Positions 41,220-53,523 of a stretch of 64,000 nucleotides of DNA are shown here, in pieces. A program made the translations under genes and the position numbers. The stretch spans positions 1,206,001 through 1,270,000 of the forward strand of contig NZ_CP009438.1 of assembly GCF_000761215.1 (NCBI RefSeq), in the 5' to 3' direction. The notes beneath the pieces were generated by a model that worked only from the letters and a program-made list of their open reading frames with translations, was not told the origin of the DNA and ran no database searches. Within the stretch, counting starts at the first letter, position 1; each line of letters begins with the position of its first letter. This DNA comes from Streptomyces glaucescens (GTDB lineage: Bacteria > Actinomycetota > Actinomycetes > Streptomycetales > Streptomycetaceae).

Positions 41220-42705
41220 AGTCGAACGACGCCCGCCCCTCGGTGACGTACATGCCGATCACCCGGCCGGTGAACCCGCCGGCGACCTCCGTGGACAGGT
41301 ACCGGCCGTCCAGTTCCGCGAGTCGCACGGGGCCCTCCGGACCCTCTGCCGAGAACGCCAGCGTGTCCGGCCCGCCGGCCCTGAGCCCGGGCGTCTCCTC
41401 GCCGGGCCGCACGGTCGTCGGCGGGCGGACGCCGGTGGTCCGGATGTCGACGGCGAGGACCACCGGCCCGGCGGGCAGCGGACGCTCGGCGACGCGCCGG
41501 CGCACCGGCCCGATCCGGGCGATCACACTCACCGTCCCCTCGGCGACCTCGATGTCGTAGTGATGCGCCTCGTCCATCCGGACCGACAGCCCGGCCCGTC
41601 CCTCCGCCGGGTCCAGCCGCACCGAGGCCCGGCAGTCGTGGTGCTGCTGCCGCCGGCCGACGAAGGTGTGGCCGGGCCGGTCCAGGCTGTCGCCGGTGGC
41701 GGTCAGCGTCAGCCGGCCCGGGCGCTCGCTCAGTGACCAGGAGCCCGCGGGGCGGCCGTGCGGGGAGATCCAGTGGGGGGCGAGGACCGGGCCGTCGAAG
41801 TCGTCCCGCGCCGGGTCCGCCGGCTGGGGGTGGCAGGCGGCGGGCGCCGGATGCCGTTCCCGGACCGGTCCGACCCGGGGCCAGCCGTCGGCCCACTCGA
41901 CCGGCGCCAGGAACGTCTCCCGGCCCAGGACGTGGTACTCCGGGAAGAAGCCGCGCGGCCGGGTGCCCAGCAGCACCATCCACCACGTGCCGTCCGCCGC
42001 CTCCACCAGGTCGGCGTGCCCGGTGCACTGGACCGGCTCCCGGCTGCCGCTGTGGGTGAGGACCGGATTCTGCGGGGCCGGCTCGTACGGCCCGAGCGGG
42101 CTGCGGGCACGGGCGACGGAGACGGAGTGGCCCCGCGCGGTGCCGCCCTCGGCCACCAGCAGGTACCACCAGTCGCCCACCCGGTACAGGTGCGGGCCCT
42201 CCGGGTCCCGCTTCCCCGACCCGGACCACACGGGCACCGGTCCGTCCAGCACCTTCCCCGTGGCCGGATCGACACGGGCGAGGCCGACGCCGGCCACGGC
42301 GACCCAGCAGGTGCCGTCGTCGTCCCAGGCGAGGTCGGGGTCGATGCCGGGCAGGTCGATCCACACCGGATCGGACCAGGGGCCCTCCGGGCGGTCGCTG
42401 GTGACGAGGAAGTTGCCCCCGCCGCCGACGTTGGTGGTGATCACGTGGAACCGCCCGTCGTGGTGGCGGATCGTGGGGGCGTAGATCCCGCCCGACGCCG
42501 GGACCCCGTGCGGCAGGGGGAGCTGTTCGGCCCGGTCGAGCACGTTGCCGATCCGGCGCCAGTGCACGAGGTCGCGGCTGTGGAAGAGCGGTATGCCGGG
42601 GAAATACTCGAAGCTGGAACAGACCAGGTAGTAGTCCTCGCCGACCCGGCACACACTGGGGTCGGGGTGGAAGCCGGGGAGGACGGGATTGTCGTAGGTC
42701 CGCAT
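41194..42705 (-). CDS. Glycoside hydrolase family 43
   Basis: A 503-residue GH43-type beta-xylosidase/arabinofuranosidase. The five-bladed propeller shows the conserved Asp in NPVLPGFHPDPSV (D15), the pKa-modulating Asp in PGIDPDLAWDDDG, and the acid Glu in SREPVQCTGHADL. A C-terminal concanavalin-like half (DDFDGPVLAPHWISPHG onwards) is typical of GH43 xylosidases. It has no signal peptide, so it may act on imported oligosaccharides. It stands alone without sugar transport genes; the TOBE gene is divergent from it. Confidence 0.85.
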   Translation of the reverse strand: MRTYDNPVLPGFHPDPSVCRVGEDYYLVCSSFEYFPGIPLFHSRDLVHWRRIGNVLDRAEQLPLPHGVPASGGIYAPTIRHHDGRFHVITTNVGGGGNFLVTSDRPEGPWSDPVWIDLPGIDPDLAWDDDGTCWVAVAGVGLARVDPATGKVLDGPVPVWSGSGKRDPEGPHLYRVGDWWYLLVAEGGTARGHSVSVARARSPLGPYEPAPQNPVLTHSGSREPVQCTGHADLVEAADGTWWMVLLGTRPRGFFPEYHVLGRETFLAPVEWADGWPRVGPVRERHPAPAACHPQPADPARDDFDGPVLAPHWISPHGRPAGSWSLSERPGRLTLTATGDSLDRPGHTFVGRRQQHHDCRASVRLDPAEGRAGLSVRMDEAHHYDIEVAEGTVSVIARIGPVRRRVAERPLPAGPVVLAVDIRTTGVRPPTTVRPGEETPGLRAGGPDTLAFSAEGPEGPVRLAELDGRYLSTEVAGGFTGRVIGMYVTEGRASFDWFEYVPRT

Positions 42706-42862
42706 GGGAGTCCTTCGGGTGAGCCTCTGGGGAGCCCTTCGTGGGTCATCCCGAACCTGCGGCAGCACCGACTCCGGTAAACCCCCCGTGGGAAACCCCT
42801 TTCTGCCGAGGGCGCGGCGCACCGCGTCCGCGTACTCCCCGGCCGGCCCTATCGTGACGGGC

Positions 42863-43258
42863 ATGCACTCCTACACGATCGGTCAGGCCGCACGACTGCT
42901 CGGCGTCAGCCCCGACACCGCACGCCGCTGGGCGGACGCGGGACGGATGGCGACCCACCGCGACGAGACCGGACGCCGGCTCATCGACGGCAGGGACCTG
43001 GCCGCGTTCTCGGTCGAGCTCGCCAGGGCCGGGAACGCCGAGGAGGAAGCCCCGTACACCTCCGCCCGCAACGCCTTTCCCGGCATCGTCACCGCGATCA
43101 AGCTCGGCGACGTCGCGGCCCAGGTCGAGATCCAGGCGGGCCCGCACCGGCTGGTCTCCCTGCTCACCCGGGAGGCCGTGGAGGAGCTGGGCCTCGAGGT
43201 GGGGATGGAGGCCACGGCACGGGTGAAGTCGACGAATGTCCATATCGACCGCAACTGA
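42863..43258 (+). CDS. HTH and TOBE molybdopterin-binding-like protein
   Basis: A 131-residue protein. A MerR-like helix-turn-helix (YTIGQAARLLGVSPDTARRWADAGRM, residues 4-29) precedes a TOBE/Mop domain (ARNAFPGIVTAIKLGDVAAQVEIQAGPHRLVSLLTREAVEELGL). This pairing occurs in molybdate-responsive regulators and molybdenum-binding proteins. It starts 212 bp before modA on the same strand. TATCGT (42850-42855) ends 7 bases before the ATG, so it is likely leaderless. It is a good candidate sensor for the mod genes. Confidence 0.82.
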   Translation: MHSYTIGQAARLLGVSPDTARRWADAGRMATHRDETGRRLIDGRDLAAFSVELARAGNAEEEAPYTSARNAFPGIVTAIKLGDVAAQVEIQAGPHRLVSLLTREAVEELGLEVGMEATARVKSTNVHIDRN

Positions 43259-43470
43259 CGGCCCGGATCACCTCCCATGGACGCACATGCATGCCTCCAA
43301 GAGCTAGCGAGCTGGCTCATGCGATGCTTCAGCAGACCTACGGCTCGCATCTGCGCCACAATGACCGGCGTGGCGGAACGCCGTCACCGCGTGTGATGCC
43401 CGTGGGCGAGGACGCCAGACGCCCCGCGGACGAGCGCGTGAGACGCCGTGGACGACGAAGAGAGTGGCCC

Positions 43471-44277
43471 GTGAACACCCGTACCCCCGCCCGCCGGATA
43501 CTGCGCACCATCGGCGCCGGCGCCGCGGCGCTGCTCGCCCTGAGCGCCTGCTCGTCCTCCTCCGGTGACACCACCACCGGCACCTCGGGGCCGCCGGAGC
43601 TCTCCGGCACGGTCACCGTCTTCGCCGCCGCCTCCCTCAAGGAGGGTTTCGAGGAACTGGGCGCGCGGTTCGAGCGCCGGCACCCGGGCACCGAGGTGAC
43701 CTTCAACTTCGGCGGCAGCGACAGCCTCGCCGCGGGCATCGTCAACGGCGCCCCCGCCGATGTCTTCGCCGCCGCGAGCCCGCGGACCATGGCCGTGGTC
43801 ACCGACCGGGACGGCACGGCCGGCCCACCGGTCACCTTCGTCCGCAACCAGCTCCAGATCGCCACCCTGCCGGGCAACCCGCACCGGATCTCCTCCCTCG
43901 AGGACCTCACCGGGCCGGACCTGAAGGTCGTGCTGTGCGACGAGGAGGTGCCCTGTGGCGCGGCCGCCCGCAAGGCACTCGACGCGGCCGGACTCGAGCT
44001 CGAGCCGGTGTCGTACGAACAGGACGTCAAGGGCGCCCTGACCAAGGTGGAGCTGAAGGAGGCGGACGCCGCCGTCGTGTACCGGACGGACGTGCGGGCC
44101 GCGGGTGACAAGGTGGAGGGCGTGGACTTCCCCGAGTCGGCCGACGCCGTCAACGAGTACCCGATCGCCCTGCTCGAGGACGCCCCCCACGCCCGGGCCG
44201 GAAAGGCGTTCATCGCCCTGGTCCGGTCCGCCGAGGGCCGGAAGGTGCTGACCGGCGCCGGGTTCCTCGAGCCGTGA
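43471..44277 (+). CDS. modA: Molybdate-binding lipoprotein ModA
   Basis: A 268-residue molybdate-binding protein. The N-terminal signal ends in a lipobox (ALSAC) giving an anchored lipoprotein. ModA motifs are TVFAAASLKEGFEELG, FGGSDSLAAGIVNGAPADVFAAAS and PCGAAARKAL. ModA binds molybdate or tungstate and delivers it to ModBC. GTG 43471 has no strong ribosome site. It overlaps modB by a GTGA. Confidence 0.92.
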   Translation: MNTRTPARRILRTIGAGAAALLALSACSSSSGDTTTGTSGPPELSGTVTVFAAASLKEGFEELGARFERRHPGTEVTFNFGGSDSLAAGIVNGAPADVFAAASPRTMAVVTDRDGTAGPPVTFVRNQLQIATLPGNPHRISSLEDLTGPDLKVVLCDEEVPCGAAARKALDAAGLELEPVSYEQDVKGALTKVELKEADAAVVYRTDVRAAGDKVEGVDFPESADAVNEYPIALLEDAPHARAGKAFIALVRSAEGRKVLTGAGFLEP

Positions 44278-45101
44278 GGGGCGAACGCCGGGTGGCCCGG
44301 CCGCCGCGGCGCCCGAAGGGCTCCCGCGGGGCGCCGCTGCCCCTGCTGCTCCCCGCGGTCCTCGGGCTCGCCTTCCTGCTGGTGCCGCTGATCGCCCTCC
44401 TCCTGCGCGCCCCGTGGCGCGGTCTGCCGGAGCAGCTCACCGGTCCCGGGGTGTGGGAGGCGCTGCGGCTGTCCCTGATCTGCGCCACGGCCGCGACCGG
44501 GCTCAGCCTGGTCCTCGGCGTCCCGCTGGCCTGGCTGCTGGCCCGCACCGAGTTCCCCGGGCGCGGGCTGGTGCGCGCACTGGTGACCCTGCCGCTCGTC
44601 CTGCCGCCGGTGGTGGGCGGTGTCGCGCTGCTGCTCGCCCTCGGCCGCAACGGCGTCGTCGGGCGCTGGCTGGACGCCTGGTTCGGCATCACGCTGCCGT
44701 TCACCACCGCGGGCGTCGTGCTCGCGGAGACGTTCGTCGCGATGCCGTTCCTCGTCATCAGCGTGGAGGGCACGCTGCGCGCCGCCGACCCGCGCTACGA
44801 GGAGGCCGCCACCACCCTCGGTGCCTCCCGCTTCACCGCCTTCCGCCGGGTCACCCTGCCGCTGATCGGCCCCGGCATCGCGGCGGGCGCCGTCCTGGCC
44901 TGGGCCCGCGCGCTGGGCGAGTTCGGCGCGACAATCACCTTCGCGGGCAACTTCCCCGGCCGCACCCAGACCATGCCGCTCGCCGTCTACCTGGCCCTGC
45001 AGAACGACCCGGCCGCCGCGATCGCCCTCAGCCTGGTCCTGCTGGCCGTCTCGATCGCGGTCCTGGCGGGGCTGCGCGACCGCTGGATGAGAGCCACATG
45101 A
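44274..45101 (+). CDS. modB: Molybdate ABC transporter permease ModB
   Basis: A 275-residue permease with five to six hydrophobic helices and the EAA loop (EEAATTLGASRFTAFRRVTLPLIGPGIAAGAVLAW). The GTG start overlaps the modA stop and its own stop overlaps the modC ATG, so the three genes are tightly coupled. It forms the membrane channel for molybdate with ModC energising transport. Confidence 0.93.
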   Translation: MRGERRVARPPRRPKGSRGAPLPLLLPAVLGLAFLLVPLIALLLRAPWRGLPEQLTGPGVWEALRLSLICATAATGLSLVLGVPLAWLLARTEFPGRGLVRALVTLPLVLPPVVGGVALLLALGRNGVVGRWLDAWFGITLPFTTAGVVLAETFVAMPFLVISVEGTLRAADPRYEEAATTLGASRFTAFRRVTLPLIGPGIAAGAVLAWARALGEFGATITFAGNFPGRTQTMPLAVYLALQNDPAAAIALSLVLLAVSIAVLAGLRDRWMRAT

Positions 45102-46237
45102 CGGAGAGCCGCATGACAGGGAACGACACCTCCGCGGACCACGCTCCCCCGGGCGGCGCCCCCGCGCCCGGCACGCCCGGCGCGGCGCCCGCGCCACGCG
45201 AGGGCCTGGACGCCCGCCTGATCGTCGAGCGCGGAACCTTCCGCCTGGACATCGCCCTGCGCGCCGCCCCCGGCGAGGTCGTCGCCCTCCTCGGCCCGAA
45301 CGGCGCCGGCAAGACCACCGCGCTGCGCGCCCTCGCCGGGCTGACCCCGCTCACCGGCGGGCACCTCCGGCTGGACGGCGCCGAGCTGGACCGTACGCCC
45401 CCCGAGTCCCGCCCGGTCGGGGTCGTCTTCCAGGACTACCTGCTCTTCCCCCACCTGACCGCCCTGGACAATGTGGCCTTCGGCCCGCGCTGCCAGGGGG
45501 CGAGCAAGACGGAGGCCCGCGCCCGGGCGGCCGGCTGGCTGGACCGCATGGGTCTCACCGCCCACGCGGGCGCCAAGCCGCGCCGCCTGTCCGGCGGCCA
45601 GGCCCAGCGCGTCGCCCTCGCCCGCGCCCTGGCCACCCGCCCCCGGCTGCTGCTGCTGGACGAGCCGCTGGCCGCCCTGGACGCCCGCACCCGCCTGGAG
45701 GTGCGCGCCCGGCTGCGCCACCACCTGGCCGACTTCGAGGCCGTGGCCGTCCTGGTGACGCACGACCCGCTCGACGCCATGGTGCTGGCCGACCGGCTGG
45801 TGGTCGTCGAGCACGGGGAGGTCGTCCAGGAGGGCACACCCGCCGAGATCGCCCGCCGCCCGCGCACCGACTACGTCGCCCGGCTCGTCGGCCTGAACCT
45901 CTACAAGGGGCACGCCGAGGGCCACACGGTCCGCCTCGACGCGGGCCCGGCCCTCACCACCACCGAGGACCTCGCCGGACCCGTCTTCGTGGCGTTCCCG
46001 CCGGGTGCGGTCACCCTGCACCGCGAGCGTCCGGCCGGCTCCAGCGCCCGCAACCTCTGGCGCTGCTCGGTCACCGGTCTGGAGACCCACGGCGACCAGA
46101 TCCGCGCCGCACTCACCGGTGAGCTCTCCCTCGCCGCGGACCTCACCACGGTGGCCGCCGCCGAGCTGGACCTGCACCCCGGCGCGGAGGTCTGGGCGGC
46201 GGTCAAGGCGGCCCAGACGCACGCCTACCCCGCCTGA
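45098..46237 (+). CDS. modC: Molybdate ABC transporter ATPase ModC
   Basis: A 379-residue ATPase. Walker A is GPNGAGKTT (66-74), the signature is LSGGQAQR, Walker B is LLLLDEP, and the switch His follows in VTHDP. A C-terminal TOBE-like domain (about 290-379) is present as in ModC proteins that bind molybdate. A Pro/Ala-rich N-terminal extension of about 40 residues precedes the ATPase. ATG 45098 overlaps the modB stop (ATGA); the second ATG 45113 has a better ribosome site. A strong hairpin follows. Confidence 0.92.
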   Translation: MTESRMTGNDTSADHAPPGGAPAPGTPGAAPAPREGLDARLIVERGTFRLDIALRAAPGEVVALLGPNGAGKTTALRALAGLTPLTGGHLRLDGAELDRTPPESRPVGVVFQDYLLFPHLTALDNVAFGPRCQGASKTEARARAAGWLDRMGLTAHAGAKPRRLSGGQAQRVALARALATRPRLLLLDEPLAALDARTRLEVRARLRHHLADFEAVAVLVTHDPLDAMVLADRLVVVEHGEVVQEGTPAEIARRPRTDYVARLVGLNLYKGHAEGHTVRLDAGPALTTTEDLAGPVFVAFPPGAVTLHRERPAGSSARNLWRCSVTGLETHGDQIRAALTGELSLAADLTTVAAAELDLHPGAEVWAAVKAAQTHAYPA

Positions 46238-46252
46238 TCCGCCGCCGGCACG

Positions 46253-46301
46253 CGCGAGGGCCCCGCTCCGGGCCGTGGACGGCCGGAGCGGGGCCCTCGC
46301 G
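46253..46301. terminator. 19-bp hairpin between modC and gcvP
   Basis: 19-bp perfect stem CGCGAGGGCCCCGCTCCGG (46253-46271) with its complement (46283-46301), loop 11 bases. It lies between convergent stops of modC (46237) and gcvP (46321) and would serve both. Confidence 0.75.
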
Positions 46302-46320
46302 TGCGCGGGGTCCGCGCGGA

Positions 46321-49206
<2,886 letters not shown>

Positions 49207-49271
49207 TGCGGAGGCCTCCTGGTCTGACGCGACCTGCGAGGGGCACCACGGCGCGGGTGCCCGGACGGCCT

Positions 49272-49475
49272 CCCCCTCTGTCATCTCAACCTGAGAGCTT
49301 CACCGGACCACCCGCGGGGATCCGGCTTTCACCGTCGGTGAGAGCGGAAGCCGTCGACACCCGCTCTGCTTTCCAGAGTGACCTCGTCCGTGCGGTACGT
49401 GAGCCTGAGAGATTCCGGGGAGGATTTGCTCCTTCGGCGCCTCCGGTCGTCTCCGGAGGACTCTCCCGCACGGGG
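49272..49475 (-). promoter_or_regulatory. Tandem glycine riboswitch upstream of gcvP
   Basis: On the minus strand the leader carries two glycine-aptamer halves. The first runs from GGGAGAGTCC past GGCGCCGAAGGAGCAA to CTCTCAGGCTCA; the second has CTCTGGAAAGCAGAG, then CACCGACGGTGAAAGCC, then GAAGCTCTCAGGTTGAGATGA, both typical aptamer signatures. Its 3' end is about 65 bases from the gcvP start. TTGACC (49504-49509) is a possible -35. High glycine should raise gcvP expression. Confidence 0.9.
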
Positions 49476-49592
49476 TCAGCAGCCGTTGCCAGCCTACCAG
49501 CGCGGTCAACGCCCAGGCGTTCGAGTGGCCGCCCGCCCCAATGTGCTCTTTCGTAGTGCTAACGGATGAGTTGCGACCACGTGGAGGGCCCG

Positions 49593-49964
49593 GTGCAGAC
49601 CGACATCGATCCGCGCAACCTGATCGGCCGCAAGGCGTTCGACCGCAATGGCACCAAGATCGGCACCATCGACGAGGTCTACCTCGACGACGCGACCGGT
49701 GTGCCGGAGTGGGCGGCCATACGCACGGGCCTGTTCAGCAGGGACGCCTTCGTCCCCCTCGAGCCCAGCGAGCTGGTCGAGGGCAGCCTCCACGTGCCCT
49801 TCGAGCGCGCCCTGATCAAGGACGCCCCCGACTTCGGCGTGGGCCGGCATCTCTCCCCCGACCAGGAACTCCAGCTCTACCACCACTACGGCCTCGACAT
49901 CGCGTCCCCGCCCGCCCTCCCCGACCACGAGTTCGGCAAGCTGGCGGGTACGGACGAGACCTGA
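49593..49964 (+). CDS. PRC-barrel domain protein
   Basis: A 123-residue protein with one PRC-barrel domain: NLIGRKAFDRNGTKIGTIDEVYLDDATGVPEWAAIRTGLF near the start. Stand-alone PRC-barrel proteins occur in many actinomycetes, linked to RNA metabolism or photosynthetic reaction-centre-like folds, without a clear activity. GTG 49593 has GGAGG at good spacing; ATG 49566 is a weaker alternative. It is divergent from gcvP across the riboswitch leader. Confidence 0.8.
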   Translation: MQTDIDPRNLIGRKAFDRNGTKIGTIDEVYLDDATGVPEWAAIRTGLFSRDAFVPLEPSELVEGSLHVPFERALIKDAPDFGVGRHLSPDQELQLYHHYGLDIASPPALPDHEFGKLAGTDET

Positions 49965-50055
49965 GCCCCCGGGGTGAGCGGCCACCTGCGGGGGCCCGGG
50001 CGAGCACCCACCGGCTTCACCCACCGAGCCCGCCCGGTCCCACCCGCACGGCCCC

Positions 50056-51852
50056 TCACCCCGGGCCCATTCCGTCCCCGCGCCCGGGACCACCCGGCCT
50101 GCGGTAGCCGCCCGGCCCGCCGGAGGCGCCCGGCCCGCCGGAGGCGCGGAAGCCTGCGGCACGGACCGGACCACCGGACAGGACCGGACCGCCCGCACCG
50201 CCGGGACCACCGGGACCACCGGGACCACCGGGGGCGCGGAAGCCCGCGGCACGGACCGGACCACCGGACAGGACCGGACCGCCCGCACCGCCGGGACCAC
50301 CGGGACCACCGGGACCACCGGCACGGTCCGCGGCACCGAGGTCACGGTGATCACCCGGATCATCCTGGTCGCCGCGGTCCCCCCGTCCACCCGGGTCAGG
50401 TGAACCGTCCCCGTCACGCGGGTCGCCCGGAGCGCGCAGCTCACCCCGGTGCGGCAGCTCGCCCGGAGCACCCGGATCACCGGAGCGCTCCCTGTTCCGC
50501 GACTCCCCCCGCTCCCCGGGTCTTCGCCGCACCAGGGGCAGCGGATCCGCCGGCTCCAGCGCCGGATCGTCGATCCGGAACGTCCGCACCCGGCCCGGCG
50601 CGGAATCCGGCGTCTCGAACCGCACGGTCACACGCCCCAGCCCGCTGCCCTGCACCCAGCCGTGCCCGTACTCGGCGTGCACCACGTCGTGTCCCGCCGG
50701 CCAGTGCCGCTCGGCGGGCTCGCTCCGCACCGGTGTCCGCTCCTCGGCCCCGGCCTCGGCGGGCCCGTCCTCCCGCTCTCCCGCCGCCTGCGCGAACAGG
50801 TCCTCCTGCGTGTAGTCCGCGAGCCCGGTGACACCGACCCCCAGCAGCCGGACCCCGCCCGTGGTGTCCACCGACTCCAGCAGCCGCGCCGCGGCCTCCC
50901 GCACTACCGCCGGGTCGTCCGTGGGCCCGCGCAGGGTCTCGGAGCGGGTCAGCGTGGAGAAGTCGTACCGGCGCACCTTCAGCACGATCGTCCGCCCCGA
51001 CAGCCCCGCGCCCCGCAGCCGCCGCACACACCGGTCCGCCAGCCGCTGCACCTCCAGGCCCACTCGGGCCCGGTCGTGGATGTCCACGTCGTAGGTGTCC
51101 TCCACGGAGACCGACTTCGCCTCCCGCTCGGCCACCACGGGCCGCTCGTCCCGGGCGAGCGCCATGGCGTGGAGCGCGTGCCCGTGCGCCTTGCCGAGCA
51201 GGCGCACCAGCTCGTCCTCACCCGCCTCGGCGAGTTCCCCGACCGTGGTGATGCCGGCCCGCCGCAGGTGGTCCCCCGTCGCCGGGCCCACGCCGGGCAG
51301 CGTCCGCACCGGCATCGGCGCGAGCAGCTCCCGCTCCGTCCCCGGCCGGATCAGCACCAGCCCGTCCGGTTTCGCCTGCTCGGACGCGATTTTCGCGAGC
51401 ATCTTGGAAGCCGCCAGCCCCACCGAACCGGTCAGCCCGGTCACCGCGCGGATGTCCGCGCGCAGCTTCCTGCCCGCCAGCCGCGCCGATTCCTCGTCCC
51501 AGGCGGCGCCCCCGGCCTCCAGGTCCACGAACGCCTCGTCGAGGCTCAACGGCTCCACAAGCGGGGACAGCGATCCGAGCAGTGCCATCACCTGCTCACT
51601 GATCGAGCGGTACAGAGCGAAGCGCGGCACCAGATACGCGGCGTTCGGCGCCAGCCGCCGCGCCTGTGCCATCGGCATCGCCGAGTGCACGCCGAACACC
51701 CGCGCCTCGTACGAGGCGGTGGCGACCACACCGCGGGGCCCCAGCCCGCCCACGATGACGGCCTTCCCGCGCAGGCTCGGCTTCGACGCCTGCTCCACCG
51801 AGGCGAAGAAGGCATCCATGTCGAGATGCAGGATCGTGGGCGCGGTTCTCAC
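50056..51852 (-). CDS. dinB: DNA polymerase IV with long repetitive C-terminal tail
   Basis: A 598-residue Y-family polymerase. Catalytic Asp residues are in HLDMDAFFASVE (D11, D13) and SLDEAF (103-108); the fingers/palm and little-finger blocks are intact to about 350. Then a linker and a Tudor-like domain (HDVVHAEYGHGWVQGSGLGRVTVRFETP, about 385-430) are followed by a Gly/Pro/Asp/Arg-rich tail to the end with a 30-residue repeat. Streptomyces dinB genes often have such tails, but this one is long. It copies damaged templates with low fidelity. GTG 51852 was chosen as family start. No SOS box was identified. Confidence 0.88.
   Translation of the reverse strand: MRTAPTILHLDMDAFFASVEQASKPSLRGKAVIVGGLGPRGVVATASYEARVFGVHSAMPMAQARRLAPNAAYLVPRFALYRSISEQVMALLGSLSPLVEPLSLDEAFVDLEAGGAAWDEESARLAGRKLRADIRAVTGLTGSVGLAASKMLAKIASEQAKPDGLVLIRPGTERELLAPMPVRTLPGVGPATGDHLRRAGITTVGELAEAGEDELVRLLGKAHGHALHAMALARDERPVVAEREAKSVSVEDTYDVDIHDRARVGLEVQRLADRCVRRLRGAGLSGRTIVLKVRRYDFSTLTRSETLRGPTDDPAVVREAAARLLESVDTTGGVRLLGVGVTGLADYTQEDLFAQAAGEREDGPAEAGAEERTPVRSEPAERHWPAGHDVVHAEYGHGWVQGSGLGRVTVRFETPDSAPGRVRTFRIDDPALEPADPLPLVRRRPGERGESRNRERSGDPGAPGELPHRGELRAPGDPRDGDGSPDPGGRGDRGDQDDPGDHRDLGAADRAGGPGGPGGPGGAGGPVLSGGPVRAAGFRAPGGPGGPGGPGGAGGPVLSGGPVRAAGFRASGGPGASGGPGGYRRPGGPGRGDGMGPG
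50143..50322. repeat. Two 90-bp tandem copies in the dinB tail
   Basis: 50143-50232 and 50233-50322 are near-identical (about 2 mismatches), in frame, coding a 30-residue Gly/Pro/Arg unit twice. Each ends in three or four GGGACCACC nonamers. Confidence 0.85.
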
Positions 51853-51988
51853 ATCTCCGATGCTGCACCACACCACTGACAATGCGGCGGCGCGTCTCGG
51901 AAAGCGCTTGAGGATCGCTCAGCCCGCCGCCCCGGCAGCAGGAACCTCGGGACCCGGTACGCCGGTGTGCGACGGCCCTCACGGCCCC

Positions 51989-52633
<645 letters not shown>

Positions 52634-52663
52634 GCCGACCTCCGTCCTTGACCTGCCTTCTCG

Positions 52664-52719
52664 ACGGTAGGCAGTCACCAAGGGTGCGTCAACGATCGCC
52701 ACACTCGGCACGCCGAGTG
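52664..52719 (-). promoter_or_regulatory. Promoter with upstream palindrome for the MerR gene
   Basis: TTGACG (52687-52692) and TACCGT (52664-52669) form a -35/-10 pair with a 17-bp spacer on the minus strand, ending about 30 bases before the GTG. The 18-bp palindrome CACTCGGC-AC-GCCGAGTG (52702-52719) sits upstream of the -35, an activator position; it may be an autoregulatory MerR site. Confidence 0.65.
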
Positions 52720-52887
52720 ATAATCACCCTAAGAGTGGTTTCCCGTGCCCCACCGCGGGGAAAGGCTAGCCGAATGCTCTCGGCGGGAGCCGCAGGACGC
52801 TCTCACTCGCCGTCGGCACATGCCCACGGCGTGCGATCACGGAGCACGCGGCCCGGCGGACCGGAAGCCACCGGACCGCGCCCCTCC

Positions 52888-53361
52888 TCACTGGCTGCTG
52901 GTGCCGAAGTCCTCGGGCGAGATCTGGTCGAGGAACTCGCGGAACTTCTCCACCTCGTCCTCCTGCTCGTCCGGGATCGCGATACCGGCGTCGTCCAGCA
53001 CCCCGTCACTGCCGTAGATCGGCGTGCCGGTGCGCAGGGCCAGCGCTATGGCATCGGAAGGACGGGCGCTCACCTCGACTCCGCTGGCGAACACCAGCTC
53101 CGCGTAGAAGACGCCTTCACGCAGGTCCGTGATGCGCACTTCGGTGAGCTCCTGGCCGACGGCCTCCAGCACGTCCTTGAACAGGTCGTGGGTCAGCGGC
53201 CGCGCGGGGGCCATGCCCTGCTGGGCGAAGGCGATCGCCGTCGCCTCCCCCGGCCCGATCCAGATGGGGAGGTAACGGTCGCCTCCCACTTCACGCAGGA
53301 GCACGATCGGTTGGTTGGAGGGCATTTCCACCCGGACACCTACGACATCGAGCTCGTTCAC
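52888..53361 (-). CDS. DUF151 bifunctional nuclease family protein
   Basis: A 157-residue protein of the DUF151 family. The core is QPIVLLREVGGDRYLPIWIGPGEATAIAFAQQG and EVSARPSDAIALALRTGTPIY, with the conserved Arg and Asp of the family. Members have been reported to cleave DNA and RNA; the mycobacterial Rv1829 is in the same gene order. It sits between two MerR genes and probably shares their operon or is separately expressed. C-terminal acidic tail DEQEDEVEKFREFL. Confidence 0.85.
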   Translation of the reverse strand: MNELDVVGVRVEMPSNQPIVLLREVGGDRYLPIWIGPGEATAIAFAQQGMAPARPLTHDLFKDVLEAVGQELTEVRITDLREGVFYAELVFASGVEVSARPSDAIALALRTGTPIYGSDGVLDDAGIAIPDEQEDEVEKFREFLDQISPEDFGTSSQ

Positions 53362-53523
53362 ACAGCAACCCTAGGCCGTGCCCGGGATGTTTGGGTAGTC
53401 GGGCCGGTATCAGGCGTTCGATCCGGCCGCCGGCACCCCGTCGGCCGGGCTCCGGCGACCCGCGCCGGGACCACCCTCGGAGCGGCGTCCCGCGGCCCTG
53501 ACCGCGGGGTGGCACCCGGGGGC

